Positions 17,066-25,143 of a stretch of DNA of 61,210 nt are shown one piece after another (positions within the stretch are counted from its first letter, which is position 1; every line of letters starts with the position of its first letter). The DNA is taken from NCBI RefSeq assembly GCF_000308515.1, contig NZ_BAFV01000067.1, positions 1 to 61,210 on the forward strand, written 5' to 3'. This DNA comes from Nocardia carnea NBRC 14403. GTDB taxonomy: Bacteria > Actinomycetota > Actinomycetes > Mycobacteriales > Mycobacteriaceae. A program made the translations under genes and the position numbers. Below the pieces are notes generated by a model. The model was given only the letters and a program-made list of their open reading frames with translations, did not search any database and was not told the origin of the DNA.

Positions 17066-17140
17066 TGTTGTTTCCTTTCGATAGTGAATGTCTGTGCGGG
17101 CGAGCCGGGATCGACCGTTCCGCGGGAATTGCGGAAGGTG

Positions 17141-17680
17141 TCACTCCGCGGCGGCGTCTCCGCCTTCGGCCTGCTTCTTGTCCTGCAGCGCGGCGGCCAG
17201 GCGGGCCACCTGCGAGGCGGGAGCGTTGAACAGACCGGCGGCCTTGGCCAGGTTGCCCTTCATGGCACCGGCCAGCTTGGCCAGCAGAACCTCGCGGGAC
17301 TCCAGATCGGCGATCCGCTCGACCTCGGACACGGACAGCGGCGCACCGTCCATGTAGCCGCCCTTGATGACCAGCGCCTTGTGATCCTTGGCGAAGGTCT
17401 TGAGCGCCTTGGCCGCCTCGACGGGTTCACCGGAGATGAACGCGATCGCGGTGGGTCCGACGAACAGATCGTCCAGACCCTCCACACCGGCCTCGGCCGC
17501 TGCGCGCTTCACCAGGGTGTTCTTGGCGACGGAGTACGTGGTGTCGGCACCGAGCGCACGGCGCAGTTCGGTGAGGGCACCGACGGACAGGCCACGGTAT
17601 TCCGTGATGACTGCTGCCGTCGAGCCCTTGAACTGCTCAGTGATCTCCGCGACCGCGGTAACCTTCTCGGGTTTCGCCAT
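17141..17680 (-). CDS. rplJ: 50S ribosomal protein L10
   Basis: 179 residues. The N-terminal 23S rRNA-binding domain (KVTAVAEITEQFKGSTAAVITEYRG) precedes the C-terminal helix that carries the L7/L12 dimers. L10 with L12 typically represses its own translation by binding the mRNA leader. Here an L10-leader RNA motif and an attenuator-like hairpin lie directly upstream. The ATG at 17680 has GAGGAGG as ribosome site. Confidence 0.98.
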   Translation of the reverse strand: MAKPEKVTAVAEITEQFKGSTAAVITEYRGLSVGALTELRRALGADTTYSVAKNTLVKRAAAEAGVEGLDDLFVGPTAIAFISGEPVEAAKALKTFAKDHKALVIKGGYMDGAPLSVSEVERIADLESREVLLAKLAGAMKGNLAKAAGLFNAPASQVARLAAALQDKKQAEGGDAAAE

Positions 17681-17738
17681 ACTTCGCCTCCTCTCTGATG
17701 TCGGTTCGGGATTGCCCTACCGCATCAGGGGCCGGCGA

Positions 17739-17777
17739 AAGAACAAGCGCCCCGAACGCAGAGCGTTCCGGGGCGCG
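17739..17777 (-). terminator. Attenuator-like hairpin in the rplJ leader
   Basis: A 13-bp stem with one bulge (17747-17759 with 17763-17776, loop AGA) is followed on the minus strand by TTGTTCTTT. It lies between the L10 leader and rplJ, where premature termination would tune rplJL expression. Confidence 0.6.
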
Positions 17778-17819
17778 AAAAAGTATCCGGCACAGTGACG
17801 AATCCTGTGCTCGCTACCG

Positions 17820-17912
17820 GCCTCGGCTCTCCCTGCGTGGGCCGCCGGCACTCTCGCCGGACCTTCGGCCGATTCCATACGGGATCGGCAGACCTACGGT
17901 CTTCGGTAGAAC
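17820..17912 (-). ncRNA. Ribosomal protein L10 leader RNA
   Basis: On the minus strand the segment contains ACCGAAGACCGTAGGT and later GGCCCACGCAGGGAGAG, the kink-turn and stem elements I recognise from the L10 leader family (bound by the L10-L12 complex). The GGCCGAAGGTCCGGCGAGAG between them would form the intervening hairpins. The exact ends are estimated. Confidence 0.75.
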
Positions 17913-17949
17913 AGATTGGGTGGTGCCGAACTGGTCGACAACCTCGGTA

Positions 17950-17979
17950 AGCCTACCTGCTGGAGCCCTGTCCTGGCAA
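17950..17979 (-). promoter_or_regulatory. rplJL promoter
   Basis: On the minus strand TTGCCA (-35, complement of 17974-17979) and TAGGCT (-10, complement of 17950-17955) are 18 bp apart, the same architecture as the rpoB promoter. The start point would be near 17942, giving a leader of about 260 bases that includes the L10 motif. Confidence 0.6.
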
Positions 17980-18007
17980 AACGGCTTATCCGATGGCCCG
18001 GGAACGA

Positions 18008-18048
18008 CGATAGCGGCGGGAACGGTTATCCCGTTCCCGCCGCTATCG
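18008..18048 (-). terminator. rplKA operon terminator
   Basis: A perfect 18-bp stem (18008-18025 with 18031-18048) with a 5-base loop lies 18 bases after the rplA stop. It separates rplKA from rplJL. There is only a weak T content downstream. Confidence 0.8.
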
Positions 18049-18066
18049 ATGTACTTGCCGAGCGCC

Positions 18067-18786
18067 TTACGCGGTCGCGTCCTCCTCGAGGAGGTTGCGG
18101 GTGCGGTTCGGGTCCACCGGGATGCCCGGTCCGGTGTTCGTCGAAACCGTCACCTTCTTGACGTAACGCCCCTTGGCGGTCGACGGCTTGGCACGCAGGA
18201 TCTCGTCCAGCGCGGCGCCGTAGTTCTCCACCAGCTTGTTGTCGTCGAACGACGCCTTGCCGATGACGAAGTGCAGGTTGGCCTGCTTGTCGACGCGGAA
18301 GTTGATCTTGCCGCCCTTGATGTCGTTGACCGCTTTGGTCACATCGTTGGTGACCGTACCGGTCTTCGGGTTCGGCATCAGACCGCGCGGGCCCAGCACA
18401 CGCGCGATCCGGCCGACCTTGGCCATCTGGTCGGGGGTGGCGATCGCGGCGTCGAAGTCCAGCCAGCCGCCCTGGATCCGTTCGATCAGATCCTCGGCGC
18501 CGACGGCGTCCGCACCGGCAGCCTCGGCCTCGGCGGCCTTCTCACCGGCCGCGAACACGATGACGCGGGCGGTTTTACCGGTGCCGTGCGGCAGGTTCAC
18601 CGTGCCGCGGACCATCTGATCGGCCTTACGGGGATCCACACCGAGCCGCACGGCGACCTCGACGGTCGCGTCGGTCTTGGTGGTGGAGGTCTCCTTGGCC
18701 AGCCGCGCGGCGGCCAGCGGGGAGTACAGCTTGTCGCGATCGACCTTCTCGGCCGCGGCGAGATACGCCTTGCTTCGTTTTGCCAT
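18067..18786 (-). CDS. rplA: 50S ribosomal protein L1
   Basis: 239 residues, full length. Core motifs include TVNLPHGTGKTARVIVFA and GPRGLMPNPKTGTV, the rRNA-binding loop. It forms the mobile L1 stalk near the ribosomal E site. L1 is the autogenous repressor of the L11 operon in many bacteria. It lies 152 bases downstream of rplK, with two small hairpins in the gap. Confidence 0.98.
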   Translation of the reverse strand: MAKRSKAYLAAAEKVDRDKLYSPLAAARLAKETSTTKTDATVEVAVRLGVDPRKADQMVRGTVNLPHGTGKTARVIVFAAGEKAAEAEAAGADAVGAEDLIERIQGGWLDFDAAIATPDQMAKVGRIARVLGPRGLMPNPKTGTVTNDVTKAVNDIKGGKINFRVDKQANLHFVIGKASFDDNKLVENYGAALDEILRAKPSTAKGRYVKKVTVSTNTGPGIPVDPNRTRNLLEEDATA

Positions 18787-18853
18787 GTTTCTCTGTCCTT
18801 GTGTGTAGTTCAGCCGTGGTTATCGGGCCTGGCCGGCCCTCCCACCGAATGCG

Positions 18854-18891
18854 GGATCGTCGACGATCCTCGGCTTCAGCGCCTGCTGAAG
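18854..18891 (-). promoter_or_regulatory. Hairpins between rplK and rplA
   Basis: A perfect 16-base palindrome GGATCGTCGACGATCC (18854-18869) and a 7-bp stem CTTCAGC-GCCT-GCTGAAG (18874-18891) lie in the 152-base gap. They could be processing, attenuation or L1-binding elements; the sequence does not decide. Confidence 0.35.
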
Positions 18892-18938
18892 GCTTCGCTT
18901 GCGTGATTACGCTGCGCTACCGCCTCCGGCGCCGACGC

Positions 18939-19373
18939 TCAGCCTTCGACAGTGATACCCATCGAGCGCGCGGTTCCGGCGATGATCTTGGCCGCCTGAT
19001 CGATATCGTTGGCGTTCAGATCTTCCTGCTTGGTCTTCGCGATCTCGCGCACCTGATCCATGGTCACCGTGGCGACCTTGTTGCGGTGCGGCTCGGGCGA
19101 ACCCTTCTGCACGCCGGCAGCCTTCAGCAGCAGCTTGGCGGCAGGCGGGGTCTTCAGCTTGAAGTCGAAGGACCGATCCTCGTACACCGAGATCTCGACC
19201 GGCACCACATTGCCGCGCTGCGATTCGGTCGCGGCGTTGTAGGCCTTGCAGAACTCCATGATGTTGACGCCGTGCTGACCGAGCGCCGGGCCCACCGGCG
19301 GAGCCGGATTCGCCGCGCCGGCCTGGATCTGAAGCTTGATGATCCCGGCGAGCTTCTTCTTCTTGGGGGGCAT
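18939..19373 (-). CDS. rplK: 50S ribosomal protein L11
   Basis: 144 residues. The N-terminal domain has the Pro-rich helix [21 protein letters not shown], which contacts factors and thiopeptides. The C-terminal domain binds 23S rRNA ([20 protein letters not shown]). It lies 86 bases downstream of nusG, as in other actinobacteria. Confidence 0.98.
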
Positions 19374-19459
19374 CTTTCTTTCCTAGTTGTGTGGTGTTCC
19401 TTGCGCTCTGCAAGGTCCGGCCCGGGACACAACCGCCCCGGGAGGCACAGGCGCCGCCG

Positions 19460-20236
19460 CTAGATCTTGGCGACCTTGGTGAATTCCAGCTCGACCGGTG
19501 TCTCGCGACCGAAGATCGAGACCAGCACCTTGAGCTTCTGCTGTTCGGCGTTGACCTCGGAGATGGTGGCGGGCAGCGTCGCGAACGGGCCGTCCATCAC
19601 CGTGACCGATTCGCCGACCTCGAAATCGACTTCGATGGCCGGTTTGGCCGGGGTCTCGCCGGCGGTCTCCGAAGAACTCGCGGCCGCAGCGGGCGCGGGC
19701 GCCTTCTTCTGCTGGGAGGCCGGAACCAGGAACTTCACCACTTCGTTGATGGTCAGTGGCGAGGGGCGCGAGGTGGCACCGACGAATCCGGTGACGCCGG
19801 GGGTGTTACGCACCGCACCCCAGGATTCGTCGTTCAGATCCATCCGGACCAGGATGTAGCCCGGCAGCACCTTGCGATTGACGCTCTTGCGCTGACCGTT
19901 CTTGATCTCGGTGACCTCTTCGGTGGGCACCTCGACCTGGAAGATGTAATCCTCCAGATCCAGGTTCTGCACACGGGTCTCGAGGTTGGTCTTCACCTTG
20001 TTCTCGTAGCCGGCGTAGGAGTGGATGACGTACCAGTCTCCGGGAGCACGCCGCAGCACGGCCTTCATCTGCTCGACCGGATCCGGCTCGGCTTCGTCGG
20101 CGGATGCGGGTGCGGCCTCGTCGGCAGCCTCGGGCGCGGCATCGGACGCCGGCTCCTCGACGTGTACAGCGGCCTCCTCGGCCGTCTGATCGTCGACCGG
20201 GAACTCGTCGGTGGTGTCGTTCTCCGGGGTGCTCAC
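19460..20236 (-). CDS. nusG: Transcription antitermination/termination factor NusG
   Basis: 258 residues from a GTG start. An acidic, low-complexity N-terminal extension of about 65 residues precedes the NGN domain (DWYVIHSYAGYENKVKTNLE). The C-terminal KOW domain follows (FEVGESVTVMDGPFATLPATI, VLVSIFGRETPVELEF). An Ala/Pro-rich insert (residues about 165-190) separates them. NusG binds the RNA polymerase clamp and couples it to Rho or ribosomal S10. It lies 120 bases after secE. Confidence 0.97.
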   Translation of the reverse strand: MSTPENDTTDEFPVDDQTAEEAAVHVEEPASDAAPEAADEAAPASADEAEPDPVEQMKAVLRRAPGDWYVIHSYAGYENKVKTNLETRVQNLDLEDYIFQVEVPTEEVTEIKNGQRKSVNRKVLPGYILVRMDLNDESWGAVRNTPGVTGFVGATSRPSPLTINEVVKFLVPASQQKKAPAPAAAASSSETAGETPAKPAIEVDFEVGESVTVMDGPFATLPATISEVNAEQQKLKVLVSIFGRETPVELEFTKVAKI

Positions 20237-20356
20237 TGGGCACTCGCTTCCTGTGTCGTCACGTGCATCCTCTGCGTGCCGGGTTCGGGCGCGGCGGTCT
20301 TGTCTGGCGTCCGGCCCGCGGGCGCGGATCGGGGCACCGGCGCCGATATCGCCTGG

Positions 20357-20722
20357 CTAGCCGAACAACCAGTCGACACCCTTGATGAACGCCAGATCCA
20401 ACCCGCTGATGAACGCGACCATGAAGACCACGAACACCAGAACAACGGTCGTATAGGTGATCATCTGCTTCCGGTTGGGCCAGATAACCTTCCGCAGTTC
20501 CGCGATCACCTCACGCAGGAACTTGAACAAACGTTTGAACGGATTCCGGGACTGCTCCCGATCGGCTCGGCCGGACTTCTTCTCGTCCTTACGCGCGGGC
20601 CGATCGATGGTCGCGATCGAACCGGTATCGGACGCGCCCGACGTGGCGGACCGACCCCGCCGAGCGGAGCGCTTTCCGCTCGGCCGCTGCGCGGCGGCGG
20701 TGTCATCCCGCTCGTCGGTCAC
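20357..20722 (-). CDS. secE: Preprotein translocase subunit SecE
   Basis: 121 residues from a GTG start. A long basic, disordered N-terminus is followed by the conserved amphipathic helix and hinge (FKFLREVIAELRKVIWPNRKQ) and one transmembrane segment (TTVVLVFVVFMVAFISGLDLAF). SecE clamps SecY in the translocon. The secE-nusG-rplK order is standard. Confidence 0.97.
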   Translation of the reverse strand: MTDERDDTAAAQRPSGKRSARRGRSATSGASDTGSIATIDRPARKDEKKSGRADREQSRNPFKRLFKFLREVIAELRKVIWPNRKQMITYTTVVLVFVVFMVAFISGLDLAFIKGVDWLFG

Positions 20723-20754
20723 GTCGATCCTCTCTCATCGCCGGGCATCCTGGG

Positions 20755-20827
<73 letters not shown>

Positions 20828-21106
20828 TCGGCTGAACCGGACACTTGCGTGCCATCCAGCCACACTGCGGTATTCAATTATCGGTGCTGTGGTCACACAA
20901 CACGCGCGCCGCTCCGGCAGATGCCGGCCCCGTCGGCGGGACCGGTTCGACCGGCTCGACCCGAGCCTACTCAGCCGGTGCGGCCGATACTCGAGAACCC
21001 CGCCTGGAACCAGCCTTGCAGAGCAGCGCGCATCGGCTGGTGACCCCAGAATCCCGAGTGTACGGCACGGCTGGCCGCGGAAGCCAATCCGGGGCGCTCG
21101 ACCAGG

Positions 21107-22165
21107 TCAGGACAACTGGACGGTGGCCGTGGCCCGGCCGAAAATCTTGCGTCCACCGGATTTGGCCACGATGGCGATCACCGCGGTCCGGGTTTCCGGA
21201 TCGACGGATTTGATCTTGCCGGTGAATTCGACCTCGGCCGGTTCGGTAGCACTCACGAACACCGGACTGGTGAACCGGACGTTGTACTCCTTCACCGCGC
21301 CCGGGTTGCCCAGCCAGGAAGTGACGAATCCGCCGCCCAGGCCCATGGAGAGCATGCCGTGGCCGACGCAGGTCTCCAGATCCACCAGCTTCACGACCTC
21401 GTCGCTCCAGTGGATGGGGTTGGCGTCGCCGGAGACACCGGCGTAGTTCACCAGATCGCCACGGGTGAGCCGTACGATCCGGGCGGGCAGCTCGTCGCCG
21501 ACGGAGACCTCGTCGAACGAACGCGCAAATCGCGTGGCCACGGCCTTCTCCGCCGCGGGGGCCGGCGGGGCCGGGTGCGAACGGGGCGTGTGGTCCGGCA
21601 TCGAGGCTTCCATCCCGTGCATCAGGACCTTGCGCACGGCCTCGTTGAGGTTGGGATCGATATCACCGCCGCTGCGGCCGACCAGGGTGGTGTAGGTGGT
21701 GAGCACCACCTCGTCGTGCTGATCGGTGACGATGTTCTTGGTGACGATGATGTCGCCGCCGAAGGCCTGGCGGAACGAATGCAGATAGACGTCGCAGGTC
21801 AACCGGTCGCCCACCAGGATCGGACGGTGGAACTCCAGGATCTGGTCGGTCTGCATGATCTGGCTCAGGTCGTAGCCGGTGACAACCGTCTCGAAGAGTT
21901 TGCGCTGCGCCAGGATGCCGACGAGAGAGATGAAGGTCAGCGGGGCGACCAGGCCGTCGTAGCCGTACTCCAGCGCGATATCTTCGTCCCAGTGCACCGG
22001 GTGGCTGTCCTGGACGGCACGGGCGTACTCGCGGACTTTCTCGCGGCCGACCTCGTAGTAGTCGTCCACGCGATAGTGGTGACCGACCATCGCGGCCGCA
22101 TGGGTGGCGGGGTCGAACTCCGCTTCCATCGCGGCCACTTCGTCTGTTCCGGTGTTCGTTGTCAC
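21107..22165 (-). CDS. hadAB: Fused (3R)-hydroxyacyl-ACP dehydratase HadA-HadB
   Basis: 352 residues from a GTG start with no clear ribosome site. The N-terminal half (about 25-165) is HadA-like: YYEVGREKVREYARAVQ, then GLVAPLTFISL. The C-terminal half (about 213-350) is HadB-like: VGDELPARIVRLTRGDLVNYAGVSGDANPIHW, then VGHGMLSMGLGGGFVTSW. These hotdog subunits form the FAS-II dehydratase that extends meromycolic chains. In M. tuberculosis they are separate genes (hadA, hadB, hadC); here A and B are one chain joined by a Pro/Ala linker near residue 200. Both halves keep a hydratase Asp/His pair (Asp53-His58 and Asp247-His252). No hadC lies between it and tRNA-Trp. Confidence 0.9.
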   Translation of the reverse strand: MTTNTGTDEVAAMEAEFDPATHAAAMVGHHYRVDDYYEVGREKVREYARAVQDSHPVHWDEDIALEYGYDGLVAPLTFISLVGILAQRKLFETVVTGYDLSQIMQTDQILEFHRPILVGDRLTCDVYLHSFRQAFGGDIIVTKNIVTDQHDEVVLTTYTTLVGRSGGDIDPNLNEAVRKVLMHGMEASMPDHTPRSHPAPPAPAAEKAVATRFARSFDEVSVGDELPARIVRLTRGDLVNYAGVSGDANPIHWSDEVVKLVDLETCVGHGMLSMGLGGGFVTSWLGNPGAVKEYNVRFTSPVFVSATEPAEVEFTGKIKSVDPETRTAVIAIVAKSGGRKIFGRATATVQLS

Positions 22166-22476
22166 GGGAGGACTGTACCTATCTGACCCCGCAGCACGGA
22201 GTCTGCTTGGCGGCTGGACGTCAGTCCAGTAGGTGGTAGCCGGCGTAGCCGAGAGGGAGACCGCACAGCCGCCCGATCAATACCGCGGCCCATTACGGGC
22301 CACGAACGGGCGGAGAACCCGCCCGAGAGGGAACCATAACTGTAGCGAGTCGAACAGGCGCGCCACGGCGCGGCGATCACGACGATGCGAAACCGCAGAT
22401 CGTCTCGATCGGCGTCACCCGGTCCGCCCCGGCAGGTGAGGCGTCGCTGCCGGAGCAGCGACGCCACATGCAGGGG
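22166..22476. other. hadAB upstream region
   Basis: The 311-base gap contains the rpmG terminator at its far end and an inverted repeat CTGGAC-GTCA-GTCCAG (22214-22229) about 50 bases upstream of the hadAB start, a possible operator or hairpin. I see no gene in it. Confidence 0.4.
22440..22465 (-). terminator. rpmG terminator hairpin
   Basis: A perfect 11-bp stem GGCGTCGCTGC with a CGGA tetraloop lies 11 bases after the rpmG stop. There is no U-tract. Confidence 0.65.
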
Positions 22477-22647
22477 TCAGCGGGATTCGCGATGGGCGCG
22501 GTGCGTACCGCAGTTCGGGCAGAACTTTTTCAGCTCCAGCCGATCCGGGTCGTTGCGCCGGTTCTTCTTGGTGATGTAGTTGCGATGCTTGCACTGCTCG
22601 CAGGCCAAGGTGATCTTTGGCCGGACATCGGTGGACTTCGCGGCCAC
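22477..22647 (-). CDS. rpmG: 50S ribosomal protein L33 (zinc-ribbon form)
   Basis: 56 residues from a GTG start. The sequence has the L33 pattern: [20 protein letters not shown] and [16 protein letters not shown]. The two CxxC pairs mark the zinc-binding C+ form, as opposed to the zinc-free paralogue induced under zinc limitation. It is cotranscribed with or close to tRNA-Met and tRNA-Thr, as with rpmG2 in mycobacteria. Confidence 0.95.
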
Positions 22648-22691
22648 GATATGCCTTCTTTCCGGTCAACCAGAGGGTCAATCAGTATGGG

Positions 22692-22764
22692 TAGCGATGG
22701 CCGGACTTGAACCGGCGACACAACGATTATGAGTCGTTTGCTCTACCGACTGAGCTACACCGCC
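22692..22764 (-). tRNA. tRNA-Met (CAT anticodon, elongator type)
   Basis: 73 bases with acceptor GGCGGTG pairing CATCGCT through two G-T wobbles, D-arm TAGCTCAGTCGGTAGAGC, anticodon loop ACTCATAATC and T-arm GGTTCAAGTCC. The first pair G-T and the lack of an unpaired initiator 5' base point to an elongator tRNA. Confidence 0.93.
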
Positions 22765-22833
22765 TTACGCGCCATCTGCAACGGCGACGTCGCGGCTTGG
22801 AACGCCGAGTCGGACACCACCGGCAATCCGGCG

Positions 22834-22906
22834 AGCCCCCTAACGGAATCGAACCGTTGACCTTTTCCTTACCATGGAAACGCTCTGCCGACTGAGCTAA
22901 GGGGGC
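22834..22906 (-). tRNA. tRNA-Thr (GGT anticodon)
   Basis: 73 bases with acceptor GCCCCCT/AGGGGGC, D-arm TAGCTCAGTCGGCAGAGC, anticodon stem TTTCC/GGAAA with loop ATGGTAA (anticodon GGT) and T-arm GGTTCGATTCC. Confidence 0.95.
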
Positions 22907-23058
22907 ACGACTTCTCCGCAGCGGAACCGGATGATCTCCTGCCCGTTGCCTCGAAGACTTGAACGAGAGTACACACTCTCGGCCGACAGCACCAAACCGG
23001 GTGGTCAGAGCGTATTTTTAGGTTGCATCGGACGATGCGCGGCGCCCTGCATACGACA

Positions 23059-23090
23059 GAACCCCCGCCGGATTTCACCGGCGGGGGTTC
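23059..23090 (-). terminator. tRNA-Tyr terminator hairpin
   Basis: A perfect 13-bp stem GAACCCCCGCCGG with loop ATTTCA lies four bases after the 3' end of tRNA-Tyr on the minus strand. Confidence 0.75.
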
Positions 23091-23094
23091 GTGG

Positions 23095-23177
23095 TGGCAG
23101 GTGTAGGATTCGAACCTACGTAGGCTTTCACCGACAGATTTACAGTCTGCTCCCATTGGCCGCTCGGGCAACCTGCC
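23095..23177 (-). tRNA. tRNA-Tyr (GTA anticodon)
   Basis: 83 bases, class II with a long variable arm (GTGAAAGCCTAC region). The acceptor is GGCAGGT/ACCTGCC, the anticodon loop CTGTAAAT (anticodon GTA), and the T-arm GGTTCGAATCC. Confidence 0.95.
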
Positions 23178-23476
23178 TGGAACCACACCCGGCGATCTCG
23201 CGATCACTTTTCGAGTGCGCTGAGCAGAATACAACGTACCCGCACCCGGAATGCAAACCGGCTGGCCAGATCGCCCGAACGACCGAAATCGACACGACCA
23301 CCCGGCCGGCGCGCATGTGCACAGAGGCGCAATACGACCGAGCATGTGCGGGCGCCCTGCGCGATGATGCCGCGCTGCCGCCCTTCGCGGCCCGACCCGC
23401 TCATGCCGTGCCACTTCCCGAACGAGGTAGCTTGCGTAAGCACTCAGGGTGATCCAACAGCGAACAGGAGCGCAGT

Positions 23477-23968
23477 GTGGCCGATTCATCATTCGATATC
23501 GTCAGCAAGGTCGAACGGCAGGAGGTCGACAACGCGCTGCATCAGGCCGAGAAGGAACTGAATACGCGCTACGACTTCCGGGGAACAGGCGCGGGCATCG
23601 AATGGTCGGGCGAGGACAAAGTGGTGCTCACCGCCGAATCCGAGGAGCGGGTCAAAGCCGCACTCGAGGTTTTCAAGGAGAAACTGATCCGCCGGGACAT
23701 CTCCCTCAAAGCCTTCGATGCCGGCGAACCGGTCGCCTCGGGCAAAACCTATAAGGTCACCGGCTCGCTCGTCCAGGGCATCGACGCCGAACATGCGAAG
23801 AAGATCTCCAAGAAGATCCGCGACGAAGGCCCGAAAGGGGTCAAGGCGCAGATCCAGGGCGACGAGCTCCGCGTGACCAGTAAGAAACGCGATGATCTGC
23901 AGGCCGTGATCTCGCTGCTCAAAGGCGAGGATTTCGGAATCGCGTTGCAGTTCGTGAACTACCGCTAG
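23477..23968 (+). CDS. YajQ family nucleotide-binding protein
   Basis: 163 residues from a GTG start after AGGAG. The pattern SSFDIVSKVERQEVDNALHQ, TRYDFRGT and the C-terminal GEDFGIALQFVNYR is diagnostic of the YajQ/DUF520 family, two ferredoxin-like domains. Some members bind cyclic di-GMP and act as effectors; in others the ligand is unknown. The orthologue position beside htpX matches Rv0566c in M. tuberculosis, from memory. It is convergent with htpX, with 5 bases between the stops. Confidence 0.93.
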   Translation: MADSSFDIVSKVERQEVDNALHQAEKELNTRYDFRGTGAGIEWSGEDKVVLTAESEERVKAALEVFKEKLIRRDISLKAFDAGEPVASGKTYKVTGSLVQGIDAEHAKKISKKIRDEGPKGVKAQIQGDELRVTSKKRDDLQAVISLLKGEDFGIALQFVNYR

Positions 23969-23973
23969 CGCGT

Positions 23974-24846
23974 TCAGCGCCGCCCGGCCATCTGTTCCAG
24001 CCGTGCGATCCGGTCGGACATCGGCGGATGAGTGGAGAACAACCGGGCCATCCGATCACCGGCCCGGAACGGGTTGGCGATCATGAGATGCGATTGCGCG
24101 GTGAGCCGGGGTTCGGGCGGCAGCGGCGCCGCCTGTACCCCGCGCTCCAATTTACGTAGCGCCGAAGCCAGAGCCAGCGGATCACCGGTCAACTCCGCAC
24201 CCGATTCGTCGGCCTGATATTCGCGGGAACGCGAAACCGCCATCTTGATCAGACCTGCCGCGATGGGCCCCAGCAGCGATACCAGCAGCACTCCGATGAA
24301 ATTCGGACCGGAACCGCCCCGATTACCGCCGAATGCGGCCGCGAAATAGGCGAAATTCGCCAGACCGGATATCACCGCCGCCATCGCACCGGCGACCGAG
24401 GAGATCAGAATATCCCGGTTGTAGACGTGGGACAGTTCGTGCCCGAGTACCGCTCGTAATTCGCGCTCGTCCAGAATCTGCAGGATCCCACTGGTACAGC
24501 ACACCGCCGCATGACGCGGATTACGCCCGGTCGCGAACGCATTCGGCGCATTCGTCGGACTTATGTACAGGCGCGGCACGGGTTGCCGAGCGGTGGTCGC
24601 CAGTTCGCGCACGATGCGATAGATCACCGGCGCCTCTAGCTCGCTGACCGGCTGCGCACGCATCGCTTTCAGCGCGAGTTTATCGCTGTTGAAATACGCG
24701 TAGCCGTTCATCGCGACGGCGAGTAGCACCGCGATCACCAGAATGGTGGTGTTCCGGAACGCTGCGCCCGCCAGCACGATGAGCGCGGAAAGGCCGACCA
24801 TGAGCCCGAACGTTTTGACCCCATTCGCAAACCCGTGCCCGTGCAT
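23974..24846 (-). CDS. htpX: Membrane zinc metalloprotease HtpX
   Basis: 290 residues. Two N-terminal transmembrane segments (about 14-50) precede the M48 protease domain. The zinc site is HELSH at His136, Glu137 and His140, with the third ligand Glu in REYQADESGAEL. Two further hydrophobic segments follow the active site (about 150-190). HtpX degrades misfolded membrane proteins under stress. The ATG start gives a leader MHGHGFANG, which is typical. Confidence 0.95.
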   Translation of the reverse strand: MHGHGFANGVKTFGLMVGLSALIVLAGAAFRNTTILVIAVLLAVAMNGYAYFNSDKLALKAMRAQPVSELEAPVIYRIVRELATTARQPVPRLYISPTNAPNAFATGRNPRHAAVCCTSGILQILDERELRAVLGHELSHVYNRDILISSVAGAMAAVISGLANFAYFAAAFGGNRGGSGPNFIGVLLVSLLGPIAAGLIKMAVSRSREYQADESGAELTGDPLALASALRKLERGVQAAPLPPEPRLTAQSHLMIANPFRAGDRMARLFSTHPPMSDRIARLEQMAGRR

Positions 24847-25143
24847 AGCACTCCTGTATAGGTGACGCGCTCAGATGCGCGAATTTCGGCCAGAACCGCT
24901 ACACGGGGTCAACGACCGAGTCTGCGCCGGAGTTCCGGCGCCCACGCCCCTCGTCCGGCCGGACCGATTGCGGCCGGAATGGGGCGACACCGAACCGCCG
25001 CGCCCGGCAGCGCCACGAATTCAGGGATAACGGGGTCGAGCCCCACAGAGCCCGACGCAACCGACCGGGGCGCCGAGTCGAGCGCGGCACCCAGTGGGCT
25101 CGCCTCTCCCTATCCCCGCGAGCCGGCGCAACGAAGAGTCGGC

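Noticed and set aside
24847..25143. Open frame covering the htpX-prenyl synthase gap
   Set aside because: The frame is an extension of the antisense shadow of the prenyl synthase, with no ribosome site or family similarity. I see nothing else in the gap.
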